From Diogma glabrata (lineage: Eukaryota > Arthropoda > Insecta > Diptera > Cylindrotomidae): 64,000 bases of DNA. The notes under the pieces were generated by a model. The model had not been told where the DNA came from, did no database searches, and was given only the letters and a program-made list of their open reading frames with translations. Below, piece by piece: positions 35,438-46,606 of this stretch. The stretch is taken from positions 79,682,796 through 79,746,795 of the forward strand of contig OY856187.1 of assembly GCA_963693315.1 (NCBI GenBank), written 5' to 3'. The translations under genes and the position numbers were made by a program. Position 1 is the stretch's first letter, and each line of letters begins with the position of its first letter.

Positions 35438-36608
35438 TATTTATAAATTTTATCAACACATACCAAAGAAAATCAAATTAATAAACAACAGGCGATGAAA
35501 TTCGTATTGTTTTTTTGAAAAAAAAAAAGAATAACTTAAAGGATAGCTACCAATTTTTTGATTTTCTTAAGCTTTCGTTAAATTAAATTCGCATGGTTCC
35601 ATGAATTGAAGTCCAAAATATATTTATTTTCTATAAGTCATGCATATGAAGTTTCATATAAGTTATGTTTTATATAAATTGATTTTATATATGTTTGATT
35701 TATCCGCGCATTTATTTATATTTGAGAAAAAAGTAGCGCACCAATTTGTTTTTGCGCGCATCGGAAAAATTCCTTAGAGGGAACATTGTTACCAGGTGTT
35801 CCAGTATGTATTGTATTTTTTTTAAATAAAAAGTGTTGTGTTATAGGGTTTACAATGTGTGTCACAACAACACATAAATACCTGTTAAGACCTACAACAA
35901 CTTGCGCTCTAAGGTGTTGATGAACGCTTTTCTTAAACCTCAGCGGATTGAAACCACCTACGACTATGGATTTCGGCAAACTATTCCATTTGTACGCAGT
36001 TCGGACAAACAAGTCTTTTTGCGATCTGCCAGTATGACAGTGCGGGATCTCGACCGTTTGACTGCTTGCCTAGCTGATTGCCGAGTGGAATGGGGGTAAG
36101 AATAAGTTTGAGGTATGATGCTGCTGATTTCTCTGAGCACTGTTGCGAGTGAGCAAAAAACAACGAGTTCAGCAACAGTGCGACGATGTTGTAGGGAATC
36201 AAGTTTTGATGTCAAATCTCGATCACTCACAATTCGTATAGCCCGCTTATAAACAGGGTCCAAGAGGGCCAAGATGGAAAAAGAAGCCGCACCCCAAACT
36301 TGACAACAGTACTCCATACAGGGACGAATATAGAACTTTTTTTGCATCTATTTAGGAGGCCGAGTTTTCTAGACGCGCTTTTTGCCATCGCCATTACATG
36401 ATCGTTCCAGAGTCGGGAACTCGGAAGCTCGGTCTTTGATCTGGAAACAATCAACAGCTGTGATTTGGTAGAGTTGAAATTGACCAGGTTTTGGTCAACC
36501 CAATCGGCGACTTTTTTTAGGTCTTTATTCACGTTTATGGCAGCGTCTCTCCGTACGGGATTAATTCGTACTATCTAGAGTACTATCATCTGCAAAACTA
36601 TTTATTGG

Positions 36609-36743
36609 GTTGCTGGTGATTTTCAGCAATTCGTTGATATAAATCAAAAATAGGTTTTGGGACAATACTGAGCCCAAGACTCAGTATTGTCCCAAAACCT
36701 ATTTTTGATTTATATCAACGAATTGCTGAAAATCACCAGCAAC
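36609..36743. repeat. Near-perfect 64-bp-arm palindrome inside a reverse transcriptase gene
   Basis: 36609-36672 and 36680-36743 are exact or near-exact complements around a 7-base centre (CCCAAGA). The arms correspond to the RT segment after the PQGS motif (LSPTLFLIYINELLK region), present once and direct in copies 1 and 2. On the minus strand the gene therefore runs into an inverted copy of its own next segment, then continues normally. Confidence 0.9.
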
Positions 36744-37709
36744 ACCAGCGTTAATTAGTTTAGACTTAGACGAAAATCCGTCTAAGGACACCGAAATGTA
36801 TCGGTTGGATAGAAAATTTTCAATCAGCTTCACAACATTGGGATGAAACCCATACGCAACGAGCTTGTTGATTAAGTTGGCATGCCAGACTCGATCGAAT
36901 GCCTTGGAGATATCTAAAGCGATAACGTATGTTTCACCACCTTTATCAAGTACGCTGTTCCAACAATGCGCTACATAGTTTAATAGATCGGTAGTTGATC
37001 TTTTGTTTCGAAAACCGTATTGGTTGTCGGCTATTAAATGATTTACTTCCAGAAATTTTGAAATGTGTGTATTAATATAATGCTCGTAGACTTTGGATAG
37101 GACCGATACTAAAGCTATTGGCCTATAATTTGAGATATCGGATTTTGGTCCCTTTTTGGGGACGGGCTGGACATTTGCCAACTCCCAGCACGAGGGAAAT
37201 ATACCAGATTTGTAGGATTGGTAGAATATTTTAGTTAAAGTTGGTGCAAGTTCTTTAGAAAAGGTTTTTAAAATAATAGGTAGAATGTTGTCCATTCCTG
37301 AGGTTTTGTTGATGTCTAACCCCTTTAAAAGATTAGCGACTATTTTGGGTTTGAAGTGGAGTTCATTCATATTGACTCCTGAAGACTTGATTTGGGATAT
37401 TTCTTTAAGAGATTCCAAAACAGTGGAGTTCAGAGCAAAGCGTTCAGCGATGAGCGAACAAGATAGCTTTTCTTGCTGGATCATTGACGATTGAATCACC
37501 ATCAATAATAGGGGGAATAGAAGATTTTGTACCAGATTTAAAGAATTAATGGCACTGTAGAAACTCTTATCAGAAACAGACATAGACGTAAGTTTTGAAG
37601 CTGTCGCTCTGTCAATTTCAGAATTTTCGTTTGAAATAATCTAGTTAGATATTTTGTTGGCCTTTAGATATTGGGATCGATTAGCGGGAGTTTTGTTATG
37701 AATCAATAT

Positions 37710-38418
37710 TGTTACGTTTTTCCAACCTTACTTCGAATTGGCCCAACTCACAATTCGATAAACGCAATTCCCAATCTCTTCCGAGTTCGATCACTGATTA
37801 GTTAGCAAACACACCAGGTTTTATTAAATATTCAACAACTTAATTCTTTCACAACAACAGGAAAACAATACACCAAACAATATTTCTAACTAGAATATTC
37901 TTTCAACAGCTTCAGAAACTCCAATGGTTTATTGTAGAAATTTCCAGTAATTCAACGTTCAAAATAATACACAAATTATTTCTACTTAATAACACTTTAA
38001 ACTTTATTTACAAAATAACTTTACACGAAAACTAATTTAAAGATCACTTTTATAATTTTAACTTCACAATCGCAGGTTTAAAATAAACTAATTTTACATT
38101 TAATTTCACTTTACTGTCGCAGGTCTAAAATAAACTAATTAAAAACTACAAAAGGTATTTTTCTTATATACCTTCTGCAATACTTCTAGATAATTCGACA
38201 TCACTTTCCAGAAACCTTGAGAAAACATTAGAATATTCGATTATTTTACGTTATGTTGATTTGATTCATAAAATCGTTTATGTTGACCCTATTTCTAAGA
38301 AGAGACAACAACAACAATATTCATTTCATTAACTTGTTTGTTGATTTTATTTTCCTGGAAGTGACCGTAATCGTTTAGATCTTTCTGTAATCGTCTAGAT
38401 TTTTCTGCAATCGTAACA
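37710..38418 (-). mobile_element. Solo LTR of the Ty3/gypsy-type element
   Basis: Terminal TGTTACG...CGTAACA and internal blocks (AATCTAGACGATTACAG, GGTCACTTCCAGGAAAATAA in complement) match the LTRs at 40763 and 46607, but with more differences. ATAT is duplicated on both sides (37706-37709 and 38419-38422). It interrupts retrotransposon copy E between the ends of the endonuclease and RT linker. Formed presumably by LTR-LTR recombination. Confidence 0.88.
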
Positions 38419-39372
38419 ATATGTTAAATGCTCTACGTTTGTTTCTAAGTGCCGCTTTGGCAGCTTTCGAATACAAGTATTTTTGTTTGGGTTTTACTAC
38501 GGGAAAAGGGACGAATTTAACGATAGCAAATTGGATGGTTTTTGTAAAGTTTTGAGCAGAAACATTTACATTGTCAGTGTAAAAACGATGCGGGTCGAAA
38601 GGGAGACCACAAAAAAAATTTTGAAGAACACTCTTATCCATTTTTGAGTAGTGAAATATTTTACGGGGTATGGGAGCTGTAGTTTTAAGTAAATCAGTTT
38701 TGATAACTGATGAAATTAAATAATGATCAGAATTTCCAATACTACCTTTCGCGACATCAACACTCTTAATATCTGGCATTGTGGTAAGATAGAGATCTAA
38801 AAGAAAACTATTATCACCGCCATTACGGGGAGTGAAAGTTGGGCTTTTAACAATTTGAAATAGGCTACGAAAAGGCAAAAATTTCTGCCAGTTTTCCAGT
38901 ATTGTCAACATCGTCGGTCGATTTGGAGAATTCCAACCATGATTTGTTGTGGACGTTGAAGTCACCGGTAACGATAATCTCACAATTAGGGGACTTTGCT
39001 CTAATCTCGTCCACAATTTTTGTCAGTAAATTAAAAAAGTTTGGGTTACGTTTGTTGGGATACCGGTATAAAGCTATGGTAAAAAAAAAGAATTTCTGAA
39101 AGACAAATCTTTAAAACCATTGTATTGAAGCCGTCACCGTGTTGTTCAAAATTTGGAAAGCGTGTATACGCGGAGTTTGAAAGCTGATTCAAGCATATAT
39201 TTGGAATTAAGCGATTCTTTAGAGATAAAATTTTCAGAAACTTGTGTTTCTGTAAGGAATAGAATGTTCGGTTTGTCGTGCTCAAGATGATGTTGCACGT
39301 GGTCATGGTTAGGGTTCAATCCGCAGATGTTTTGAACATGTATTGTAAAATTTTTGTTTGATTCATATATAA

Positions 39373-40000
39373 ATATAAGTATAAATTTAAGATAGTATTC
39401 TATCTTGTTCTGAATGTTATCACGATGTATTTCTGTCAACAAATTTTCAAACATGATGAACAATGGTAGTTTAATCATATATGTAGTATCGCACTTAGCA
39501 AATAATCTGATATTATAAGTTGTTCTGAAGCAGATATTGAATGTTCTAAACAGAGCAAACCATTCATATATGTTTTTCAGTTCTTTATCAACTCTGTTCT
39601 CTAAATAATGTAACGACGGACTATTTTCAATTTTTACTCTAAAATAATAGTTTTCAAATTCAATGAAATTCCCTAATAATTTTATTAATTTTCTTGAATT
39701 TCAATATACGTAGACAATTTATTTGTACCACTGTACAATTAAACATGTTTTTGTTGATGATTTAAATAAGTTCAATTAAAAATAATCAACTCAATTTCAA
39801 TTAAAAAAAAAGTTTTGCATTGTTGTTATATGTTGGAGAAATTGCTTATTACGATGATGGAAATGGAAACAGAGAATCGATAATATGATATATAAACGAT
39901 CAAATTGTTTGGATCGAGTCAATTATTATATAATTTTTAAATCAATTCAATTAGTATATACAATTAAATCAAAGTGATTAGTATTCCATTTAATTAAAAT
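39373..40000. other. Intergenic or intronic stretch, no recognisable feature
   Basis: AT-rich with no recognisable element; possibly intron 5' of the TBC1D7-like exon. Confidence 0.35.
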
Positions 40001-40039
40001 AAAACAAAAAAAAAATACTTTTGTGATGTAAATTTAATT

Positions 40040-40303
40040 GTGGAAAAAAAGAAATCACTAGAAATTTTATTAGAAGTAAAACCAATAAATGAAATTAAAT
40101 TAAAACAGTTTTGTTTAATGTTTTCTGTACGTATTCATCGTAGCACATTATGGAATATTTTACTTGGTATTTATCCAAATGATGAAACTAACGAATTTTT
40201 CTTTATACAACGAAGTGCCGTTTATAATGATCTGTTACATGCACTTCAGCATGTAATTTATTACATTTTATTGGAAAATAAAAAAATTACATTTGGGATT
40301 TAA
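40040..40303 (+). CDS. TBC1D7: TBC1D7-like exon or gene fragment (partial)
   Basis: The frame reads EKKKSLEILLE, then LWNILLGIYPNDE and NDLLHALQ. This is the N-terminal part of TBC1D7, the third subunit of the TSC1-TSC2 complex that restrains Rheb-mTORC1: the family has KKSLEILL, then LW/VLLGI-P, then D-LHAL at this spacing. There is no ATG (the first codon of the open part is GTG, with a stop upstream near 39995), and no clean AG acceptor is visible just before it. A possible donor follows LHALQH (GT at 40253), after which the reading loses similarity. The rest of the gene was not found in the window; an LTR element is inserted 460 bases downstream. It could be an exon with large introns or a gene relic. 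Confidence 0.55.
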   Translation: MEKKKSLEILLEVKPINEIKLKQFCLMFSVRIHRSTLWNILLGIYPNDETNEFFFIQRSAVYNDLLHALQHVIYYILLENKKITFGI

Positions 40304-40762
40304 TATTAACACTGATAGTAATTTTGTAACATGACTGAAATTTTATTACAAAATTTCGAAGGATACGATGAGATAACTTTCGTTGAAACTTACTGGATAG
40401 AAAACGAGAAAACTAGATGAAGATGCTAACCATCTTAATGGATTTCTAGCCTGATTAACATTCAACATATTATTTAATGTTGAAAGCTTAAGCTTTTTGA
40501 ATTTTAATTTGTATAATTTTTGTTGATTCATTTTTTTTCTGAACTAAATTATTTTCTCTGTTAGTTAATTATTAGTTTTAATACATTATTCTGTGATTCA
40601 AATGAGAGATTTGCAAGTGTAGTATTTGTTTGTTATAGATTCAATTTTGCGGCTTAATATTACAGTTTTCCGGTGTAATATTGTATTTCGTATAAAAGTC
40701 CAAATCAATATACATGGGCCGAAACAAAGGGACCCTTTACTTTTTGTAATTTATTACAATAA

Positions 40763-41443
40763 TGTTACGAGTACAGAAAAAATCTAGACGATTACAGAAA
40801 GATCTAGACGATTATGGTCACTTTCAGGAAAATAAAATCAACAAAACACAACAGAAAGTGAATGAAATGAATAGTGTTGTTGTTGTTGTACATGTTCTTA
40901 GAATTAAGGTCTATTTGTTTTATGATTTTATGAATCAAATCAACGTAACGTAAAATAATCGAACATTCTAATATTTTCTCAAGGTTTCTAAAAAGTGACC
41001 TAGAAATTTCTAGAGATTAGGCAGAGTGTATATAAGGAAATTGCTTATTGTAGTTTTTAGTTAAATTTTATTTTAAACCTGCGATTGTGAAGTTAAAATT
41101 ATAAAAGTGATCTTTAAATTAGTTTTTGTGTAAAGTTATTTTGTAAATAAAGTTTAAAGTGTTATTGAGTAGAAATATTTTGTGTATTATTTTGAACGTG
41201 GTGTACTGGAAATTTCTACAATAAACCGTTGGGGTTTCTGAAGCTGTTGAAAGAATATTCTAGTTAGGAATATTGTTTGCTGTATTGTTTCCTGTTGTTG
41301 TGGAACAATTAAGGAGCTGAATACTTAATAAAACCTGGTGTTTGTGCTTACTAATCAGTGATCGAACTCAGGAAGAGATTGGGAATTACGTTTATCGAAT
41401 TGTGAGTTAGGCCAATTCGAAGGAAGTTTGTAAAAACGTAACA
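40763..41443 (+). repeat. 5' LTR
   Basis: 681 bp. A TATA box (TATATAA, 41029-41035) lies about 110 bases before a candidate AATAAA poly(A) signal (41146-41151), a compact U3-R-U5 layout. It differs from the 3' LTR by a few substitutions, by two extra GTT units at about 40880, and by extra bases near 41075-41090. Confidence 0.92.
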
Positions 41444-41444
41444 T

Positions 41445-41462
41445 TGGTGACAGCGGCGGGAT
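41445..41462 (+). other. Primer-binding site, tRNA-Leu-like
   Basis: TGGTGACAGCGGCGGGAT starts two bases after the LTR. Its complement ends in ACCA and closely resembles the 3' end of animal tRNA-Leu (ATCCCACCGCTGCCACCA, recalled from the human tRNA-Leu), so leucine tRNA is the likely minus-strand primer. Confidence 0.65.
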
Positions 41463-41478
41463 TAGTTATCTGTTAATA

Positions 41479-42975
41479 ATGGTTTTATTAAGTGATTTGA
41501 AGGTTCTTGAGTTAAAGAAAGAACTAGAACAACGTGGATTGGCAACAACCGGCAACAAAACTGAATTGACGATACGGCTTCGAGAAGCTATGGAAGCAAG
41601 TGGAGTAGTTGTGGAAATTTACCAGTTTGGAGTGATTAGTACAAATGCTGATTCAATAGCAGCTGATGAGGAGAAAAGTTTTGTTGCGGAAACAACATCT
41701 TCATTGCCACCTGCAAATTGTGATTTTACGCAGTTAATGGCTATGATGCAACAAATGAGTTTGAACATCAGTCAACAGATAAATTTGAATTTGAATCAAA
41801 AACTGGATGTTGTAAACGCTAATATGGTTGCCAATAAAGATGAACTGAATCAAAAATTTGATCAACAAAGTAGTAACATCAATCAACAAATGGCTGCAAC
41901 TAAGGAAGAAATCAGTAACATCAATCAACAAATAGCTGCTACCAAAGAAGAAATAACTACAACATTGGCTGAAAATAAAAATGAGATAAGCCAGCAGATA
42001 AATGAGTTGAATATTAGCATAAATCAACACTTGGACGAGAAACTTCTACAAATGTCAACGGCATTCGATGTTAAAGTCGAGAAAATTCAAACAGAAATGC
42101 AGGAATTTGAGCGTGGTTTGAATAAGGTCGTAACTAAAGTTGACGATTTTGAGAAGAGATTACAAGATGTTGAAACAGTTAAGGGTTCTTCACATGTGGT
42201 ACACCAAGTAGCAAATATTAAACTAAAGCCACCATCGTATGACGGTACCACATCTTTCGGCATCTTCCAGCTCGAGGCCGCATCCGATCAAAATGTTTGG
42301 AACGCTGAAAATCGTCTTGCTGCATTGATAGTTGCGCTTAAGGGTGAAGCAGCTGAAGCACTACAGGGAGTACCAGAAAACGACCGCAAAAGTTATGCTG
42401 AAGTGATGAATGCATTGGAACGTAAATATGGTAGCGACCATAAAAATGAATTATACAGAATTGAGTTAAAAGGTCGCTTGCAACGGAATGGGGAAAGCCT
42501 TCAGGACTATTCTTCGGCAGTGGAACGGCTAGTACATTTGGCTCACTCAAATACTCCGCCGTATTTTATGGAAAAGATGAAGATAGAGGCGTTTACTGAT
42601 GGCATTCGTGATCCAGAAACACGAAAAGCAGTAATGTTGTCACCAAAAGCAACATTCGCAGAAACTATTGCTTATGCCCTAACAAACGAAACTGCACAAG
42701 CAATTATAAAACCATCGATTAAAATACGCCGGGTAGAGTTGAGTGATGACAATTATAAACAACGAGACCAGGAGACCGGCAGAAGACCACGAGAGAATGT
42801 CAGAAGTGATAGAATTCGATGCTGGTTATGTGGCAAGTTGGGTCATATTTCGAGGGAATGCAGAGATGTGAGAAGGAAACGAGCAAGATCAGCATCGCCT
42901 ATGCAGCGACGTCCAGCAGAAGAACGGGTGCAGCAAGCTAGGGAAGACGATCATCAGTTAAACCGCATCAGTTAA
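41479..42975 (+). CDS. Gag polyprotein with N-terminal SAP domain
   Basis: 498 residues from ATG 41479. Residues about 3-39 form a SAP-type helix-extended-loop-helix (LSDLKVLELKKELEQRG, then GNKTELTIRL), a DNA-binding motif. Residues about 100-245 are a long Gln/Asn-rich coiled coil with repeated NINQQ units. Residues about 250-420 resemble the retrotransposon capsid (LALIVALKGEAAEAL-like, then LQDYSSAVERL). A CCHC zinc knuckle, CWLCGKLGHISREC, is at about 448-461, followed by a basic tail. The frame is intact and ends at 42975, overlapping the start of the pol frame. Confidence 0.9.
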   Translation: MVLLSDLKVLELKKELEQRGLATTGNKTELTIRLREAMEASGVVVEIYQFGVISTNADSIAADEEKSFVAETTSSLPPANCDFTQLMAMMQQMSLNISQQINLNLNQKLDVVNANMVANKDELNQKFDQQSSNINQQMAATKEEISNINQQIAATKEEITTTLAENKNEISQQINELNISINQHLDEKLLQMSTAFDVKVEKIQTEMQEFERGLNKVVTKVDDFEKRLQDVETVKGSSHVVHQVANIKLKPPSYDGTTSFGIFQLEAASDQNVWNAENRLAALIVALKGEAAEALQGVPENDRKSYAEVMNALERKYGSDHKNELYRIELKGRLQRNGESLQDYSSAVERLVHLAHSNTPPYFMEKMKIEAFTDGIRDPETRKAVMLSPKATFAETIAYALTNETAQAIIKPSIKIRRVELSDDNYKQRDQETGRRPRENVRSDRIRCWLCGKLGHISRECRDVRRKRARSASPMQRRPAEERVQQAREDDHQLNRIS

Positions 42976-45626
42976 ACTACAACGAGTCAGCCTAAAGGGG
43001 CGTAAGCTGGCTCCCACAACCGATTGCCCCATAGCCTTCATCCATGTTTCGAGATTGACAAGGGGAGGTGACAGCCTTACTGTTAGGGCTAATATTGATG
43101 GAAAAAGTTGTGTCATCACGTTAGATACGGGAGCAACAAATACAATTGTCCGCACTGATATTGTGAAAGGGAAACTAAAACCAGCAGGAAGATGCCGAAT
43201 GCAGACAGCTACTGGCGAAAGTGCAAGTATTAAAGGAAAGAAAGTGGTCAACTTTGAAATAGGGAATACTCACTTTCAACATGAAGTGGTTGTAGCTGAC
43301 ATTGTGGATGAAGTCATCCTAGGAATGGACTTCATGAGGCCAAATGGATTCGTTATTGATGCTGGCAAAGGAGTACTCACGTACGGAAATGTCGAGTTGC
43401 CACTCCAATTTAATGGTGAAGATTCAAATTGTGTCCGTCGAATAATATTGGATCACAGAGAAAAGCTGCCACCCCAATCAGAAACAATCATTTGGGGAAA
43501 ATTGGAAGGAGGTTCTGGGTCACCCAGGTTGTGGGTTGTGGAAGCCAATAAACAAGATCAAAATTATAAAGAAGTCGTAATAGGAAAAACCTTAGTTAGA
43601 TCGGATGCTGATTACAAAATACCAGTAAGAGTTTTAAATCTGTCAGATACCCAGAAAACAATGAAGAAAGGATCAATCATAGGACAATGTGAAGAGGTAG
43701 CTAAAATAATAAAGTGCGAGCAGAAAAACATCAATTGCTCGGTCAACACAAAACAACAAAAAGCAGAAATGGAACAACTTGTGCAGAAATGGACAGAAGG
43801 GCTTTCAGAAGAACAGAAGAAAGCAGCACGTCAATTGTTGGAGCGGTACAAGTCTGTTTTCTGTAGTACACCTGAAGGGAATGGCAGAACCAATATGGTA
43901 AAACATCGTATTGACACCGGAGCAGAAAAGCCGATACGCCAGGCACCAAGGAGATTACCATTAGCTAAAAGAGAGGAAGCTGATAAAATGGTAAGAGATA
44001 TGAAAGAAGCTGGTGTAATTGAGCTTTCAGACAGTCCCTGGAGCTCACCTGTGGTGTTAGTTGGCAAGAAAGATGGGAGCTTGAGATTTTGTGTTGACTA
44101 CAGGAAACTAAACATAGTTACGAAGAAGGATAGCTACCCATTGCCTAGGATTGATGATACACTGGATACATTATCGGGTTCAAGATTGTTTTCAACACTG
44201 GATCTGCAGAGTGGTTACTGGCAAGTGGAAGTTGCGGAGGAAGATCGCGAGAAAACAGCGTTCAGTGTAGGGAATGGACTATGGCAATTTAATGTCATGC
44301 CATTTGGTTTATGCAACGCTCCCGCAACTTTCGAGAGATTAATGGAGCGGGTACTTAAGGGCTTGCACTGGAAAACATGCCTTGTATATTTGGATGACAT
44401 CATCGTCATGGGCAAAGACTTTGATGACCACTTGAGGAACTTGGCGGAGGTACTAGAAAGATTGCAAGCAGCAGGTTTAAAGTTAAGTCCCAAAAAGTGT
44501 TCACTTTTCAAGGAAGAAGTAAAATATTTGAGACACAAGGTTACGGCGAAGGGAATTCATACCGATTCTGACAAGATTGCAGCAGTTATGAACTGGCCAA
44601 GACCGAAAAACCTACATGAACTACGTAGCTTCCTTGGATTGTGCACATATTACAGACGGTTTGTGCCAGGATTCGCCAACGTTGCCAAGAGTCTGCATGA
44701 GTTAACCAGAAAAGATAAGACATTTGAATGGAATGAACCTCAAGAACAAGCGTTTGTGGAGCTCCGAAAGAAATTATGTACGGCTCCAATTCTGTCCTAT
44801 CCTATACCAAATGTTCAGTTTATTTTGGATACTGATGCCAGTAATGAAGGTATAGGAGGAGTCTTGTCGCAGAAAATAGATGGTCAGGAAAAGGTGATAG
44901 CTTATTTCTCGAAAATGCTATCCAAGCCGGAGCCGGAATTATTGTGTAACTCGAAAGGAATTATTGGCTATTGTGGAATCCGTCAAACATTTCCATAAAT
45001 ACTTGTATGGTCAGAAATTTCATCTCCGAACTGACCATGGTGCGTTAAGGTGGTTACTCCAGTTCAAAAATCCAGAGGGACAAGTAGCACGTTGGATCGA
45101 ACGGTTGCAGGCGTACGATTTGGACATTGAACATCGAAAGGGTACTGCACATGGGAACGCTGATGCATTATCGAGACGACCCTGTCAAGTTGAATGCAAG
45201 CATTGCAGTCGCCAAGAAAGTAAGGAAAACATTATCGATGTAAGATTACTACAAGTGCTACCTGATGATGAGTGGACTCCTGAAGCCATAAAGCGAGATC
45301 AATTAGTAGATCCAGATCTTGCACCCATCATCGAGTTCAAGGAAAAGGGTTGCAAACCAGTATGGGGAGAAATTTCTGATAAAACTCCAACTTTGAAGGC
45401 GTATTGGGCGCAATGGGACAGTCTCCAGTTAGAGAATGGATGTTTAAAGAGAGTATGGGAAAGCTCAGATGGCAAGATAAAGCAATCCCTTACAGTGGTA
45501 CCAAAAGCGAAAATAGAAGCAGTACTTAAGGAGTATCACGAAGGAACGAGTGGAGGTCACCTTGGGATCAATAAGACTCTTGCAAAAATACGACAACAGT
45601 TTTACTGGTCAGGGACTCGGCAATGA
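42959..45626 (+). pseudogene. Pol: protease, reverse transcriptase, RNase H (frameshifted)
   Basis: Pol opens at 42959 in the +1 frame relative to gag, overlapping gag by about 17 bases, so translation would need a +1 shift or equivalent. The TTG at 43055 is not a start. Protease has DTGAT (43124-43138). RT has LVGKKDGSLRFCVDYRKLN, STLDLQSGYWQV, MPFGLCNAP and the catalytic YLDD (44387-44398). RNase H begins at FILDTDASNEGIGGVL. An extra C at 44933-44934 shifts the frame, so RNase H continues only from about 44940 in the next frame (RTDHGALRWL, then KGTAHGNADALSR). A TGA at 45624-45626 ends this part inside the integrase N-terminus. Confidence 0.88.
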
Positions 45627-46595
45627 ATTGTGGAGTGGTGTCAAAAATGCGATAAATGTGCGGCGGTGAAAGAACCCGCACGAAGAAGTCATGGAAAAAT
45701 GAAGCAATACAATGTAGGTGCTCCATTTGAAAGGATCGCAATGGATGTAGCGGGACCATTTCCAACAACTGATAATCAGAATAAATATGTGCTTGTGATC
45801 ATGGACTACTTCAGTAAGTGGCCGGAAGTGTGTGCGATTCCCAACCAGGAAGCAACCACAATCGCTGAAGCTGTGATAAATAATTGGATTAGCCGCTATG
45901 GAGTTCCTATGGAGATCCACACCGATCAGGGACGGAACTTTGAGTCAGCTGTATTCCAGGAAATTTGTCAAATGCTGGGGATTAACAAAACGAGGACGAC
46001 TGCTTCACACCCACAGTCAGATGGGATGGTTGAGAGATTCAATGCTACTTTGGAGGAATTTCTAGCAAAAGTGGTCAGTAAGAATCAACGTAACTGGGAT
46101 CAACACATTCCTTTATTTTTGATGGCATACAGATCAGCAGTTCATGACACCACGACCATGACACCAGCTCAAACTATTTTTGGAAGTGATTTAAGACTTC
46201 CTGGTGACCTCAAATTCGGAGCGGTACCATCAACATCATTGTCTGCGCAAGAATACGTCAACCGAATCCGGGAGAACCTTGTAGATATTCACAAGCTTGT
46301 TCGGCAGAAGATACAACTGACCAGTGATAGAATGAAAGCCCGATATGATATACGATCTAATAATAAAGGTTTCGATGAAGGACAATTAGTATGGCTACAC
46401 AACCCACACCGAAAACGAGGGTTATCACCGAACTTGCAAGCTGCATGGGAAGGACCTTACAACATTATAACCAAGTTGAATGACGTGGTTTATAGAATTA
46501 GGAAAGGCCATCGAGGCAAAGCGAAAGTCGTACATTTGGAAAGATTGGCCTTATACAAAGGAGAGCTAGATCCTGTTCGGGACGAACAGGCTTAA
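45500..46595 (+). pseudogene. Pol: integrase (split by one stop)
   Basis: The integrase zinc finger is cut by TGA at 45624-45626: its two His lie before the stop (YHEGTSGGHLG) and CQKCDKC after it. The catalytic core has Asp in MDVAGPFP, Asp in HTDQGRNFES and Glu in MVERFNATLEEF (a DDE triad). The C-terminal GPY/F-type module reads AAWEGPYNIITKL, ending at 46595 just before the purine tract. Apart from that stop the frame is open from 45627, so the element is only slightly damaged. Confidence 0.88.
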
Positions 46596-46606
46596 GTGGA
46601 GGGTAA

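Larger units (their letters stand above)
32494..35788 (+). mobile_element. hAT transposon with 8-bp target duplication, interrupted by MITEs and SINE
   Basis: Left terminus CTAAGTTCCCGCTAAGCTGC at 32494 and right terminus (complement CAATGTTCCCTCTAAGG) at 35788 are imperfect inverted repeats, each followed inward by GCGCGC runs, a combination known from hAT ends. The flanks are TTGCCAGG (32486-32493) and TTACCAGG (35789-35796), an 8-bp duplication with one change, the hAT hallmark. The transposase relic inside is on the plus strand. Later insertions inside are MITEs at 32855-33705 and 34175-34405 and a SINE at 35125-35437. Confidence 0.75.
35816..39372 (-). mobile_element. Copy 1 family retrotransposon, minus-strand copy E
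   Basis: The poly(A) tail is the T-run 35816-35823. The complement then carries the 3' UTR, the RT C-terminus (YIRPCMEYCCQVW), the RT core up to GVPQGS-equivalent sequence, and the endonuclease (about 38430-39370, TSTSTTNHGWNS and NICGLNPNHDHVQ). It is 5'-truncated near 39372, inside the endonuclease N-terminus. Damage includes a deletion near 36413, a palindromic duplication at 36609-36743, a solo LTR at 37710-38418, a deletion near 39165 and several frameshifts. The longest remaining frame is 36699-37583 (YRPIALVSV, ALDISKAFDRVWH). Not functional. Confidence 0.88.

Noticed and set aside
43055..44998. Independent pol start at 43055 and RNase H start at 44964
   Set aside because: Both are TTG codons inside longer frames; pol opens at 42959 and RNase H is separated from RT by a one-base insertion.
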